Source: DATGUN01 sp035301285
GTDB taxonomy: Bacteria > Bacillota > Bacilli > Bacillales > Amphibacillaceae
DNA: 64,000 nucleotides
Direction of reading: 5' to 3'
Assembly (NCBI GenBank): GCA_035301285.1
Contig: DATGUN010000027.1
Span: forward strand, 18,778-82,777
The notes beneath the pieces are model-generated. The model was not told the origin of the DNA. It did no database searches and saw nothing but the letters and a program-made list of their open reading frames with translations. A program made the position numbers and the translations under genes. Positions 28,282 to 38,219 of the stretch are shown here, in pieces (the first letter of the stretch is position 1; the number at the start of each line of letters is the position of its first letter).

Positions 28282-28569
28282 TTATCCACAACCATATCTG
28301 TAAAAAGAAAATAGCTTCACGACTTTATTCACCATTTATCGACAAATTACACACAAATAAAGGGCATGTGGATATAAATCATCAACATTTGTCATGATTT
28401 GTGGATAACATCCGAAAACTGTTGCAATCTCTATCATTCTTTGATATTATTACTGTGTTTTAGTCTGTGGAAAAAATAACTGAAGTATGTTATTATCCAC
28501 ATATTGTTGATAACGTGTGGATAATTATTCACATCATGTCGATGGACTTATTAACAGACATGTGAATAA
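28282..28569. promoter_or_regulatory. oriC, upstream DnaA-box clusters
   Basis: The 774-base gap between rpmH and dnaA is AT-rich and holds DnaA boxes: TTATCCACA at 28282 and 28493, TGTGGATAA at 28400 and 28516, and variants TGTGGATAT (28368), TGTGGAAAA (28466), TTATTCACA (28525) and TGTGAATAA (28561). This matches the incA/incB part of the bipartite Bacillus origin and would also autoregulate dnaA. No other gene is seen; I could not place the dnaA promoter with confidence. Confidence 0.92.
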
Positions 28570-28820
28570 CGTCTATAACATTTCTATGATGCAACAGGAT
28601 CATCATTGGCCATTCACAATGGTATTTTTAAATTGAAATGAAATGAATGATCCATTAAATGCCATGATTAAACTTATTCATATAATATATTCCATTTATA
28701 TCAACTTTATGCATGATGGATACATATATTAAACATGCCTTTCCAATTTTTCATTTATGATGGAGAGGTTTTTTAAACGTTAATCGCAGCAAAAATCATC
28801 AGGAGAGGAGCGAATAAAAC

Positions 28821-30164
28821 TTGGAAAACATCGAAGAACTATGGGCTTTGACGCTAGAGAATATCAGTGAGCATATCAGTAAGCCCAGTTTTGAAACATG
28901 GTTGAAAGACACCTATGCCAATCATCTTGATAATGATACTTTAACCATCTCGGCGCCAAATGAATTTGCAAGAGATTGGCTGGAAGGAAGGTACACGACT
29001 CTCATTTCCGATATTGTACTCGAAATTACCGGAGCACGCTTAAGCATCAAATTTGTCGTTCCTGATTCAAATGTAACCGAAAAAGATCCAAAACCAGCTC
29101 CAAAACCTGTTCAACAACCCGATCAACAGACCCAACCAAAAACAATGTTAAATCCAAAATATACCTTTAATACATTTGTGATTGGATCGGGAAATCGATT
29201 TGCCCATGCAGCATCGCTTGCAGTTGCTGAAGATCCGGCCCGTGCCTATAATCCATTGTTCATATATGGCGGTGTTGGTCTGGGAAAGACACACTTGATG
29301 CATGCCATCGGTCATTATGTACGAGAACATGAGCCAGAAGCCAATGTTCTTTATTTAACATCTGAAAAATTCACCAATGAGTTCATCAATGCCATCATGG
29401 ATAACAAAACCATTAACTTTCGGAATAAGTACCGGAATGTTGATGTGTTATTGATTGATGATATTCAATTTATCGCTGGAAAAGAATCAACCCAGGAAGA
29501 ATTCTTCCATACATTCAATGCATTGCATGAAGAAAATAAACAGATCATCATCTCCAGTGACAGGCCACCTAAAGAAATCCCTACACTGGAAGATAGGCTC
29601 AGATCCCGGTTTGAATGGGGATTGATAACCGATATCACACCACCGGATTTGGAAACACGTATTGCGATTTTAAATAAGAAAGCAAAAGCGGAAAGACTTG
29701 ATATCCCTAATGAAGTCATGCTTTATATCGCCAACCAAATCGATACCAACATCCGCGAACTTGAAGGTGCGCTGATCCGGGTTGTTGCCTACTCATCATT
29801 GGTCAATCAAGATATCGATGCTGCCTTGGCTGCCGACGCTTTAAAGGATATCATTCCAAGTAGCCGGCCAAAGGTTATTACCATTCCAAAAATACAGGAA
29901 GCGGTCAGTGAAAAATATCAAATCAAAATAGAAGACTTTGCAGCGAAGAAACGAACGAAATCAATCGCCTTTCCAAGACAGATTGCTATGTATCTATCAA
30001 GGGAATTGACTGATTACTCGCTGCCCAAAATTGGTGAAGAATTTGGCGGACGTGACCATACAACCGTCATTCATGCACACGAAAAAATATCAAAACTCCT
30101 TGAAAATGATCAGGACCTTGATAAAAATATCGAAGAACTCAAAGAACAACTCAAATCGATGTAA
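28821..30164 (+). CDS. dnaA: Chromosomal replication initiator DnaA
   Basis: AAA+ initiator that binds DnaA boxes and opens oriC. 447 aa, starting at TTG 28821 (AGGAGAGGAG about 10 bases upstream). Domain I (ENIEELWALTLENISEHIS), a Pro/Gln-rich linker, AAA+ with Walker A (GGVGLGKTHLMHA) and Walker B (VLLIDDIQFIAG), and the DnaA-box-binding signature GGRDHTTVIHAHEKI. Confidence 0.98.
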   Translation: MENIEELWALTLENISEHISKPSFETWLKDTYANHLDNDTLTISAPNEFARDWLEGRYTTLISDIVLEITGARLSIKFVVPDSNVTEKDPKPAPKPVQQPDQQTQPKTMLNPKYTFNTFVIGSGNRFAHAASLAVAEDPARAYNPLFIYGGVGLGKTHLMHAIGHYVREHEPEANVLYLTSEKFTNEFINAIMDNKTINFRNKYRNVDVLLIDDIQFIAGKESTQEEFFHTFNALHEENKQIIISSDRPPKEIPTLEDRLRSRFEWGLITDITPPDLETRIAILNKKAKAERLDIPNEVMLYIANQIDTNIRELEGALIRVVAYSSLVNQDIDAALAADALKDIIPSSRPKVITIPKIQEAVSEKYQIKIEDFAAKKRTKSIAFPRQIAMYLSRELTDYSLPKIGEEFGGRDHTTVIHAHEKISKLLENDQDLDKNIEELKEQLKSM

Positions 30165-30223
30165 GAACCGAAACATAGAAAACATGTGAACAATGTGAAT
30201 AGCTTTAAATACTTATGAACAAG

Positions 30224-30335
30224 TTGTCCACATGTGGAAAAACAAAGAACATCACCAACAAAATCAGTTATGCACATAGTCACAGCTCTTATTACTGTTA
30301 TTACTATTTTTTTATTAATAATAAATTATATATAT
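30224..30335 (+). promoter_or_regulatory. oriC, downstream boxes, DnaA-trios and unwinding element
   Basis: Between dnaA and dnaN: TTGTCCACA (30224-30232), TGTGGAAAA (30233-30241) and TTATGCACA (30268-30276), then a 12-base spacer, then in-register triplets TTA TTA CTG TTA TTA CTA (30289-30306) and an AT-only tract to about 30335. This is the published Bacillus arrangement of DnaA boxes, DnaA-trios and duplex unwinding element, so unwinding should start here. Confidence 0.85.
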
Positions 30336-30358
30336 GAATCATAGGAGGATTTTCCAAA

Positions 30359-31495
30359 ATGAAATTCACCATTTCACGTGACGTATTAATGACAAGTGTC
30401 CAAAACGTAATGAAAGCTATCTCATCCCGGACCGCTGTTCCGATATTGACAGGGATGAAAATCGAAGCCCAAACTGACGGGATTACACTGACAGGAAGTG
30501 ATTCGGACATTTCAATTGAGTCATTCATCCCGACAGAGGAAGACGGCACCGTCCATGTTGAACATATTGAACCTGGTGATATCATCATCCAAGCGCGCTT
30601 TTTCCCTGATATTATTCGCAAATTACCTGATCAGACGGTTGAAATAGCAACAGATGAAAACATGCAAGTCAAAATTCGTTCAGGTGAAGCTGAATTTCAA
30701 TTGAATGGACAAGATGCATCTGAATATCCACAATTTCCGGCCTTGATTGCCGATCAAAGCTTCAAAATACCGGCTGATATGTTGAAAAACTTGATCAAAC
30801 AAACGGCTTTTGCGATATCAACAATGGAAACAAGACCGATTTTGACGGGAATCAATGTTAAATTGGAAGACAATACATTGACATTTACCGCTACAGACAG
30901 TCATCGGTTGGCATCCAAACAAATCCCAGTCGAAGAAACAGATGTAGAGTTTCCAAGCATTGTCATTCCCGGTAAAAGTCTGAATGAACTCAATAAAATC
31001 TTGACGGACAAAAATGATGCCGTTGAAATAAGCATCACAAAGAACCAAATTTTATTCCGGACGGAACATCTATCATTTATGTCACGCTTATTGAATGGAA
31101 ATTATCCTGAAACATCTCGACTGATTCCCGATCAGAGCAAAACAGTTGTCCATGTTCAAACGAAAAGTCTGTTGCATATGATAGAACGCGCTTCATTATT
31201 AGCAAAAGAAGACAGTAATAATGTCGTCAAATTGAATACCATTGGAAATGAACAGATCGAAATAACGAGTCATTCACCTGAAATCGGTCATGTAGAAGAA
31301 AAAATGCATATCGATTCGATGGAAGGTGAGGATGTCAAAATTTCTTTCAGTTCGAAATATATGATTGATGCATTGAAAGCCATCGAATACGAAAGTGTAA
31401 AAATCGATTTCACAGGGGGAATGCGCCCATTTGTCCTCCGACCAGCAAATGATGATCCGATTTTACAATTGATTTTACCGGTTCGGACATTTTAA
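30359..31495 (+). CDS. dnaN: DNA polymerase III beta subunit (sliding clamp)
   Basis: Ring-shaped processivity clamp, 378 aa, starting MKFTISRDVLMTSVQNVMKA and ending with the typical LPVRTF. Three repeats of the clamp fold are expected. ATG 30359 has AGGAGG about 8 bases upstream. Ends with its own terminator. Confidence 0.98.
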   Translation: MKFTISRDVLMTSVQNVMKAISSRTAVPILTGMKIEAQTDGITLTGSDSDISIESFIPTEEDGTVHVEHIEPGDIIIQARFFPDIIRKLPDQTVEIATDENMQVKIRSGEAEFQLNGQDASEYPQFPALIADQSFKIPADMLKNLIKQTAFAISTMETRPILTGINVKLEDNTLTFTATDSHRLASKQIPVEETDVEFPSIVIPGKSLNELNKILTDKNDAVEISITKNQILFRTEHLSFMSRLLNGNYPETSRLIPDQSKTVVHVQTKSLLHMIERASLLAKEDSNNVVKLNTIGNEQIEITSHSPEIGHVEEKMHIDSMEGEDVKISFSSKYMIDALKAIEYESVKIDFTGGMRPFVLRPANDDPILQLILPVRTF

Positions 31496-31529
31496 ATGAT
31501 TTTCATCATCAATATCTGATTTTCCTTGT

Positions 31530-31565
31530 AAAAAAACTCCTATCTTGATTGATGAGGAGTTTTTT
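31530..31565 (+). terminator. Terminator after dnaN
   Basis: AAAAACTCCT pairs with AGGAGTTTTT around a 13-base loop. It separates dnaN from the yaaA-recF unit. Confidence 0.9.
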
Positions 31566-31719
31566 ACATTGCAAATAATCATTTTCAGGTACCTTATGAG
31601 CGTTTTAAAATGAAATATAGGGTACGCCTTCCCTTTATGGCAAATCTTTAGTAAAATAGATATAAGAGATTTTTAAAACATACCCTTTAAAAAATGATAA
31701 AAAGAAATTGGTGAGAAAA

Positions 31720-31938
31720 TTGGATGAAACCATTCATATCACAACCGAATACATTACACTTGGACAATTCGTGAAACTTGCGAATGTACTGGAGTCAGGT
31801 GGGCACGTCAAATCGTATATACAAGAGATTGGTGTACATGTCAATGGTGAATTGGAAAAGCGCCGTGGCCGGAAACTCTATCCGGGTGATGTCATTGAGA
31901 TGAAAGACATCGGCACTTTTAATGTCAGATCCGGCTAG
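31720..31938 (+). CDS. yaaA: S4 domain protein YaaA
   Basis: Small RNA-binding S4-domain protein, 72 aa from TTG 31720, a start that matches the N-terminal length of B. subtilis YaaA; GGTGAG lies 4 bases upstream, and TTG 31708 and GTG 31711 are alternatives. The S4 core is clear (ITLGQFVKLANVLESGG, RRGRKLYPGDVIEM). Precedes recF, as in Bacillus; ribosome-related function is likely. Confidence 0.9.
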   Translation: MDETIHITTEYITLGQFVKLANVLESGGHVKSYIQEIGVHVNGELEKRRGRKLYPGDVIEMKDIGTFNVRSG

Positions 31939-32007
31939 CACCAACAATATGCCTTTAAACAGATGGCTATATGAAGCAGATATGGAATCAAAAATGAGGA
32001 ATCATGC

Positions 32008-33123
32008 ATGCACATCAAACAATTACAACTCAAAAACTACCGAAATTATGATTCATTGGATATATCGTTCAGTGATCATATCAATGTCATCATCGGTGAA
32101 AATGCACAAGGCAAAACGAACTTATTGGAAGCCATCTATGTACTGGCCTTTACAAAATCATATCGGACACCGAAAGAGAAAGAACTTATCCAATGGGATG
32201 CGGACTATGGTAAAATAGAAGGACGGATCATGAAGCGAAATCAGTCCTTTCCCTTGGAAATCATTTTATCGGCAAAAGGGAAAAAAGCGAAACTCAATCA
32301 TATCGAACAAAAACGATTGAGCGATTATATCGGTGCGATGAATATCGTCATGTTCGCTCCTGAAGATTTGATGCTTGTCAAAGGTCCTCCTCAAGGACGG
32401 CGTCGTTTTATCGACATGGAGTTGGGACAGATCCAGCCAAGATATATTTATCACCTTGGACAGTATCAAAAAATATTGAAACAGCGTAATCATTTGCTGA
32501 AACAATTGGGCATGAAAGAAAATCCCGATTTGACAATGTTGCGTGTGTTGACAGAACAATTGGCGACACATGCTTCGGCATTGTTGGTACGTCGGTTCAT
32601 GTTTTTGAAATTGCTCCGGGAATGGGCTTCCTCCATCCATTCCGGAATCAGCAGGGAACTGGAAACGCTGGATATCGAGTACGTCGCTACCATCGACGTA
32701 TCAGAAGAGGCAAATAAGGAGAAAATAGAATCTATATACAGCGAGAAATTCAAGGAAATCGAAGCGAAAGAAATCGAACGCCGGACAACATTGATTGGAC
32801 CGCATCGGGATGACTTGACCTTTTACATCAATCAAAAAGATGTACAGATCTATGGTTCCCAGGGTCAACAGCGTACAACGGCCCTTTCCGTCAAACTAGC
32901 GGAAATCGAACTGATCTACAATGAAGTTGGCGAGTATCCCATTTTGCTGCTGGATGATGTATTAAGTGAGTTGGATAATCATAGGCAATCCCATTTATTA
33001 CATACCATCCAACATAAAGTACAAACCTTTGTATCTACGACAACGGTTGATGGTATCCAACATGAAACAATCAACCAGGCTTCATTGTTCCATGTCGATT
33101 ATGGAACAATCGTACAAAAATGA
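32008..33123 (+). CDS. recF: DNA replication and repair protein RecF
   Basis: SMC-like ATPase that helps load RecA at gaps. 371 aa: Walker A (VIIGENAQGKTNLLEAI), the signature segment (YGSQGQQRTTALSVKLAEIE) and Walker B (LLLDDVLSELD). ATG 32008 has a GAGG element upstream. Confidence 0.97.
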   Translation: MHIKQLQLKNYRNYDSLDISFSDHINVIIGENAQGKTNLLEAIYVLAFTKSYRTPKEKELIQWDADYGKIEGRIMKRNQSFPLEIILSAKGKKAKLNHIEQKRLSDYIGAMNIVMFAPEDLMLVKGPPQGRRRFIDMELGQIQPRYIYHLGQYQKILKQRNHLLKQLGMKENPDLTMLRVLTEQLATHASALLVRRFMFLKLLREWASSIHSGISRELETLDIEYVATIDVSEEANKEKIESIYSEKFKEIEAKEIERRTTLIGPHRDDLTFYINQKDVQIYGSQGQQRTTALSVKLAEIELIYNEVGEYPILLLDDVLSELDNHRQSHLLHTIQHKVQTFVSTTTVDGIQHETINQASLFHVDYGTIVQK

Positions 33124-33146
33124 TTTCTTGATGGCGGAGGGATTTA

Positions 33147-33431
33147 ATGTTTATTCATTTAGGGAATGATCATGTCATTCAATCTAAGAATATCATCAGC
33201 ATCATCGAAGAAGGTGTCATCAGTTCATCTTCCATCATGGAAGAAATGATCGATAATCTACAAAAAAAATCACATGTTTATGGTTCAATCAAAAATGCAA
33301 AATCAGTTGTCATTACGAGTGAAAATGTGTACTTCAGTTCCCTGTCCGTCCCGACATTGAAAAAACGTGCCAAAATGACGGACACAATTAGTAAACTTGA
33401 AGACTACTCGGATGAAATAGATGTGGAATAA
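33147..33431 (+). CDS. remB: Extracellular matrix regulator RemB (YaaB)
   Basis: 94-aa DUF370-family protein starting MFIHLGNDHVIQSKNIISI; B. subtilis RemB activates matrix genes together with RemA. ATG 33147 follows GGAGGG. Lies between recF and gyrB as in Bacillus. Confidence 0.93.
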   Translation: MFIHLGNDHVIQSKNIISIIEEGVISSSSIMEEMIDNLQKKSHVYGSIKNAKSVVITSENVYFSSLSVPTLKKRAKMTDTISKLEDYSDEIDVE

Positions 33432-33483
33432 GTATTAATGCATTATTTTATAGATGAATTTTCTTGGAAACGGGTGTGAAATT

Positions 33484-35409
33484 ATGTCAATGGACGATAA
33501 ATTAACGAATGAAGAAGCATATGATGCGGAACAGATCCAGGTATTGGAAGGTCTTGAAGCGGTACGAAAAAGACCAGGCATGTATATTGGAACAACAAGT
33601 ATCAAAGGGCTCCATCAACTCGTCTGGGAAATAGTGGATAACAGTATTGATGAAGCTCTAGCAGGATATTGTGATGAAATACAAGTCATTATCGAAGAAG
33701 ATAACCGGATCACTGTTAAAGATAATGGCCGTGGCATCCCGGTTGGTATGCACGAAAAAGCTGGACGTCCGGCTGTTGAAGTTATTATGACCGTACTGCA
33801 TGCCGGTGGTAAATTTGGCGGTGGCGGTTATAAAGTATCCGGTGGTCTTCACGGTGTGGGCGCTGCGGTCGTGAATGCCCTGTCAAGCTTATTGGAAGTA
33901 TATGTTCATCTTGATGGTAAAATCCATTATATTGCGTTTGAAAAAGGGGTTCCCGTTGGGGACTTGAAAGTGATTGGAGAGACAGAGGAAACAGGAACCG
34001 TTACGACATTTGCACCTGATCCGACTATTTTTACCGAAGGCATCGATTTTGATTTGGAAGTGTTGACACAACGTTTGCGCGAACTGGCCTTTTTGAATAA
34101 AGGGCTCACGATGAGCATTGAGGATAAACGTACGGATGAAGAACCGATTACATTCATGTATGAAGGGGGTATCAGTTCGTATGTCGAGTATATCAATCAT
34201 ACAAAAGAGGTCCTTCATGAGCCTTTCTATGCTGAAGGTGAGGAACAAGGCATAACAGTTGAAGTGGCTATCCAGTATAATGATGGGTTTGCCAGCAATC
34301 TGTTTTCATTTGCAAATAACATCCATACACATGAAGGTGGTACACATGAATTCGGATTCCGGACCGGTTTGACCCGTGTCATCAATGATTATGCCCGGAA
34401 AAACAATCTGTTTAAAGAAAGTGATCCCAATTTAAGCGGCGATGACGTTCGTGAGGGCATGACAGCTATTGTTTCTATTAAGCATCCGGATCCCCAGTTT
34501 GAAGGACAAACAAAAACAAAACTTGGTAACAGCGAAGTCCGTTCAGTCACGGATGCTGTTTTCAGTGAGCTATTTTCAAAGTTTCTTTTTGAAAATCCCG
34601 ATGTTGCCAAAATCATCGTTGAAAAAGGAATTATGGCATCTCGTGCCCGTATGGCAGCCAAAAAAGCAAGAGAGCTGACAAGACGTAAAGGTGCGCTTGA
34701 AATTTCCAATTTGCCAGGGAAACTATCTGACTGTTCGTCAAGAGATGCATCCATCAGCGAACTTTATATCGTTGAGGGTGACTCAGCGGGTGGATCGGCT
34801 AAACAAGGACGTGACCGACATTTTCAGGCGATTCTTCCACTACGGGGTAAAATCCTGAACGTCGAAAAAGCGCGCTTGGATAAAATTTTATCCAATAATG
34901 AAGTACGAATGATGATTACAGCTTTAGGGACCGGTATCGGAGAAGACTTTGACATTACTAAAGCACGCTACCATAAAGTGGTCATCATGACAGATGCGGA
35001 TGTCGATGGAGCTCATATCCGGACATTACTGCTGACATTTTTCTATCGTTACATGCGTCCTCTGATTGAACATGGCTATATTTATATCGCTCAACCACCG
35101 TTGTATAAAATTCAGCAAGGAAAGGCAGCTCATTATGCATTCGATGATGCAGAAATGGAGTCCATCCTGGAAGAACTCCCGAAATCGCCTAAACCGGGTT
35201 TGCAGCGTTACAAAGGTTTGGGTGAGATGAATGCCGATCAGCTATGGGAAACGACGATGGATCCCGATACACGGACATTGCTTCAAGTTGAATTGAACGA
35301 TGCAATCGATGCCGATCAGATATTCACCATTTTGATGGGAGATAAAGTGGAGCCAAGAAGGAACTTTATCGAGGAAAATGCTCAATATGTTAAAAACCTG
35401 GATGTCTGA
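33484..35409 (+). CDS. gyrB: DNA gyrase subunit B
   Basis: ATPase subunit of gyrase. 641 aa from ATG 33484; the frame is open ten codons further. GHKL ATPase motifs (EIVDNSIDEALAGY, DNGRGIPVGMH, GGLHGVGAAVVNAL), and TOPRIM motifs (EGDSAGGSAKQGRD, PLRGKILNVEKA, DADVDGAHIRTLLL). It forms an operon with gyrA. Confidence 0.98.
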   Translation: MSMDDKLTNEEAYDAEQIQVLEGLEAVRKRPGMYIGTTSIKGLHQLVWEIVDNSIDEALAGYCDEIQVIIEEDNRITVKDNGRGIPVGMHEKAGRPAVEVIMTVLHAGGKFGGGGYKVSGGLHGVGAAVVNALSSLLEVYVHLDGKIHYIAFEKGVPVGDLKVIGETEETGTVTTFAPDPTIFTEGIDFDLEVLTQRLRELAFLNKGLTMSIEDKRTDEEPITFMYEGGISSYVEYINHTKEVLHEPFYAEGEEQGITVEVAIQYNDGFASNLFSFANNIHTHEGGTHEFGFRTGLTRVINDYARKNNLFKESDPNLSGDDVREGMTAIVSIKHPDPQFEGQTKTKLGNSEVRSVTDAVFSELFSKFLFENPDVAKIIVEKGIMASRARMAAKKARELTRRKGALEISNLPGKLSDCSSRDASISELYIVEGDSAGGSAKQGRDRHFQAILPLRGKILNVEKARLDKILSNNEVRMMITALGTGIGEDFDITKARYHKVVIMTDADVDGAHIRTLLLTFFYRYMRPLIEHGYIYIAQPPLYKIQQGKAAHYAFDDAEMESILEELPKSPKPGLQRYKGLGEMNADQLWETTMDPDTRTLLQVELNDAIDADQIFTILMGDKVEPRRNFIEENAQYVKNLDV

Positions 35410-35513
35410 TCCTATAAAATAGATCGACATGAAAGAATGAATATCGAGATGAATAAGCGAAGGAATGGCCTTTACGGATCATCCGGGCTATTTCTTGCTT
35501 GGGAGGTTATTGA

Positions 35514-38036
35514 ATGGCGGAAGAAGAACGTCCAAATGTGAGAGAAATAAATTTAGGTCATGAAATGCGTACATCCTTCTTGGATTACGCGATGAGTGTT
35601 ATCGTTTCACGGGCCCTGCCTGATGTGCGTGATGGATTGAAGCCTGTACACCGACGAATCCTTTATGCCATGAATGATCTTGGAATGCACTCAGACAAAG
35701 CGTATAAAAAGTCGGCCCGTATCGTCGGGGAAGTCATCGGTAAGTATCACCCACATGGTGACTCGGCCGTATATGAATCCATGGTCCGTATGGCACAAGA
35801 TTTCAGTTACCGATATATGCTTGTTGACGGTCATGGTAACTTCGGTTCAGTCGATGGTGACTCGGCAGCGGCAATGCGTTACACAGAAGCCCGTATGTCC
35901 AAGATATCCATGGAACTCCTCCGTGATATCAACAAAGATACGATCGATTACGCAGACAACTACGATGGTACCGAACGAGAACCGGTTGTTTTCCCGTCCC
36001 GTTTCCCGAACCTGATTGTCAATGGAACGTCAGGCATAGCTGTGGGAATGGCGACAAACATCCCCCCACATCACCTCGGAGAAACAATCGATGCAGTACT
36101 GGCAATAAGCAAAAATCCGGAAATCAGCATCGAAGAATTGATGGAAGATCATATTCATGGTCCCGATTTCCCGACTGCCGGTGAAATATTGGGACGGGGC
36201 GGTATCCGCAAGGCCTATGAAACTGGAAAAGGTTCCATAACCATACGTGCAAAAGTTGATATAGAAGAACATGCAAATGGTAAATCAACAATCATCGTCA
36301 CAGAACTCCCCTACCAGGTCAATAAAGCCAAATTGGTTGAAAAAATTGCCGAACTGGTACGTGATAAACGGATTGACGGCATTACCGATTTGCGTGATGA
36401 ATCAGACCGTAATGGTATGCGGATCGTCATTGAGTTGCGCCGGGATGCGAATTCAAATGTGGTGTTAAACAATCTGTATAAAAATACCGCATTGCAAACG
36501 ACTTTTGGTATCAATATGCTTGCCCTTGTCGATGGACATCCGAAAGTCCTGACCATCAAACAATGCTTGGTACACTATCTGGAACATCAGAAAGTGATCA
36601 TTAAACGTCGGACGGCTTATGAGCTACGGAAAGCGGAAGCACGTGCCCATATTTTGGAGGGACTCCGCATTGCGCTGGATCATCTTGATGAAGTCATTGA
36701 ACTGATCCGTCATTCCAAAACAGCTGATATCGCACGTGAAGAATTGATGTCCCGTTTCGATCTATCCGAAAAACAGGCACAAGCGATTCTGGACATGCGC
36801 CTCCAGCGTTTAACCGGTTTGGAACGCGAAAAAATCGATAATGAATATAACGAGCTTGTCGCATTAATCGAGGAATTGAAAGCCATTTTGGCAGATGATG
36901 AAAAAGTTCTTGAAATCATTCGTGAAGAATTGACGGATATCAAAGAACGATACAGTGATAAACGCCGTACGGAAATCAAAGCCGGTGGATTTGATTTCAT
37001 AGATGATGAAGATTTGATTCCAGAGGAAAACATCGTCATCACATTAACACATCAGGGCTATATCAAACGACTTCCTTCTGATACGTATCGTACTCAAAAA
37101 CGGGGTGGACGCGGTATCCAAGGAATGGGGACGAACGAAGATGACTTTGTCGAACACCTGGTATCCACATCCACACATGATACGGTTCTATTCTTTACAA
37201 ATAAAGGAAAAGTCTATCGTTCCAAAGGATATGAAGTTCCTGAATTCGGAAGGACAGCCAAAGGCATACCGATCATCAATCTTTTGCAGGTCGAAAAAGA
37301 TGAATGGATCAATGCAGTCATTTCAGTTTCCGAATATAATGCGGACCAATACTTGTTCTTTACGACACGCCATGGTATTTCCAAGCGGACGCAACTTTCC
37401 CAATTTGCCAACATCCGTAAAGGCGGTTTGATTGCAGTCGGTCTTCGCGGTGAAGATGAGCTTATCTCAGTCCGCAAAACAGATGGAACAAAAGATATCA
37501 TGTTGGGGACAAAGAATGGCTATCTCATCCGTTTCCATGAAAATGATGTCCGCTCAATGGGGCGAACGGCCGCAGGGGTACGTGGTATATCCTTACGCGA
37601 TTCGGATGAAGTCGTTTCAATGGAAATATTGGATGAAGGTGTGCAAGTGCTTCATGTCACCAATAAAGGTGTCGGAAAACGGACGCCCGAAGATCAATAT
37701 CGGGTCACCAAACGAGGCGGCAAGGGTATATTCACATGTAAACTTACTGAGGGCCATGTCGTCACCGTTAAAGCTGTAACAGGTGAAGAAGATATCATGT
37801 TGATTACGATTGCTGGTGTTTTAATCCGCATTCCCGTACAAGATGTATCACAAACGGGACGTAACACACGTGGTGTACGCCTGATCCGTTTAAATGAAGA
37901 TGAAGAGGTAGCGACTGTAGCGAAAATTGATCCAGATCCGGAAGAAGATGAGAAGGCATCGCATACGGAAGCGGAAACCACTGAAGAAGCTGAATCTGAT
38001 GATGATGAATCAGATGTGAGTGAATCAGATGATTAA
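35514..38036 (+). CDS. gyrA: DNA gyrase subunit A
   Basis: DNA cleavage and wrapping subunit, 840 aa. Catalytic Tyr123 (AAMRYTEARM), quinolone region with Ser84 and Glu88 unaltered (HPHGDSAVYES), and the GyrA box in the C-terminal beta-pinwheel (QKRGGRGIQGM). The acidic tail of about 35 residues (Glu, Asp, Ser) is longer than in B. subtilis. ATG follows GGGAGGT. Confidence 0.98.
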   Translation: MAEEERPNVREINLGHEMRTSFLDYAMSVIVSRALPDVRDGLKPVHRRILYAMNDLGMHSDKAYKKSARIVGEVIGKYHPHGDSAVYESMVRMAQDFSYRYMLVDGHGNFGSVDGDSAAAMRYTEARMSKISMELLRDINKDTIDYADNYDGTEREPVVFPSRFPNLIVNGTSGIAVGMATNIPPHHLGETIDAVLAISKNPEISIEELMEDHIHGPDFPTAGEILGRGGIRKAYETGKGSITIRAKVDIEEHANGKSTIIVTELPYQVNKAKLVEKIAELVRDKRIDGITDLRDESDRNGMRIVIELRRDANSNVVLNNLYKNTALQTTFGINMLALVDGHPKVLTIKQCLVHYLEHQKVIIKRRTAYELRKAEARAHILEGLRIALDHLDEVIELIRHSKTADIAREELMSRFDLSEKQAQAILDMRLQRLTGLEREKIDNEYNELVALIEELKAILADDEKVLEIIREELTDIKERYSDKRRTEIKAGGFDFIDDEDLIPEENIVITLTHQGYIKRLPSDTYRTQKRGGRGIQGMGTNEDDFVEHLVSTSTHDTVLFFTNKGKVYRSKGYEVPEFGRTAKGIPIINLLQVEKDEWINAVISVSEYNADQYLFFTTRHGISKRTQLSQFANIRKGGLIAVGLRGEDELISVRKTDGTKDIMLGTKNGYLIRFHENDVRSMGRTAAGVRGISLRDSDEVVSMEILDEGVQVLHVTNKGVGKRTPEDQYRVTKRGGKGIFTCKLTEGHVVTVKAVTGEEDIMLITIAGVLIRIPVQDVSQTGRNTRGVRLIRLNEDEEVATVAKIDPDPEEDEKASHTEAETTEEAESDDDESDVSESDD

Positions 38037-38101
38037 GCACCCATCATCCTTGTTGCTAAGTGCATGAATCATCGAGAATAACTGAATGAGGTATCATGGA
38101 G

Positions 38102-38139
38102 AAAGGTGGCTGACAGGAAAGACTGCAGTCACCTTTTTA
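38102..38139 (+). terminator. Terminator of the gyrBA operon
   Basis: AAAGGTGGCTG pairs with CAGTCACCTTT (one G-T pair) and is followed by TTT. Lies 65 bases after gyrA. Confidence 0.8.
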
Positions 38140-38219
38140 CATCGTTGCATTTAAAGCGATCGTTGAAATTGAAAGATTGTATCGAAACATAAAGAGCCAA
38201 GGATTTAACCAGATGATCC

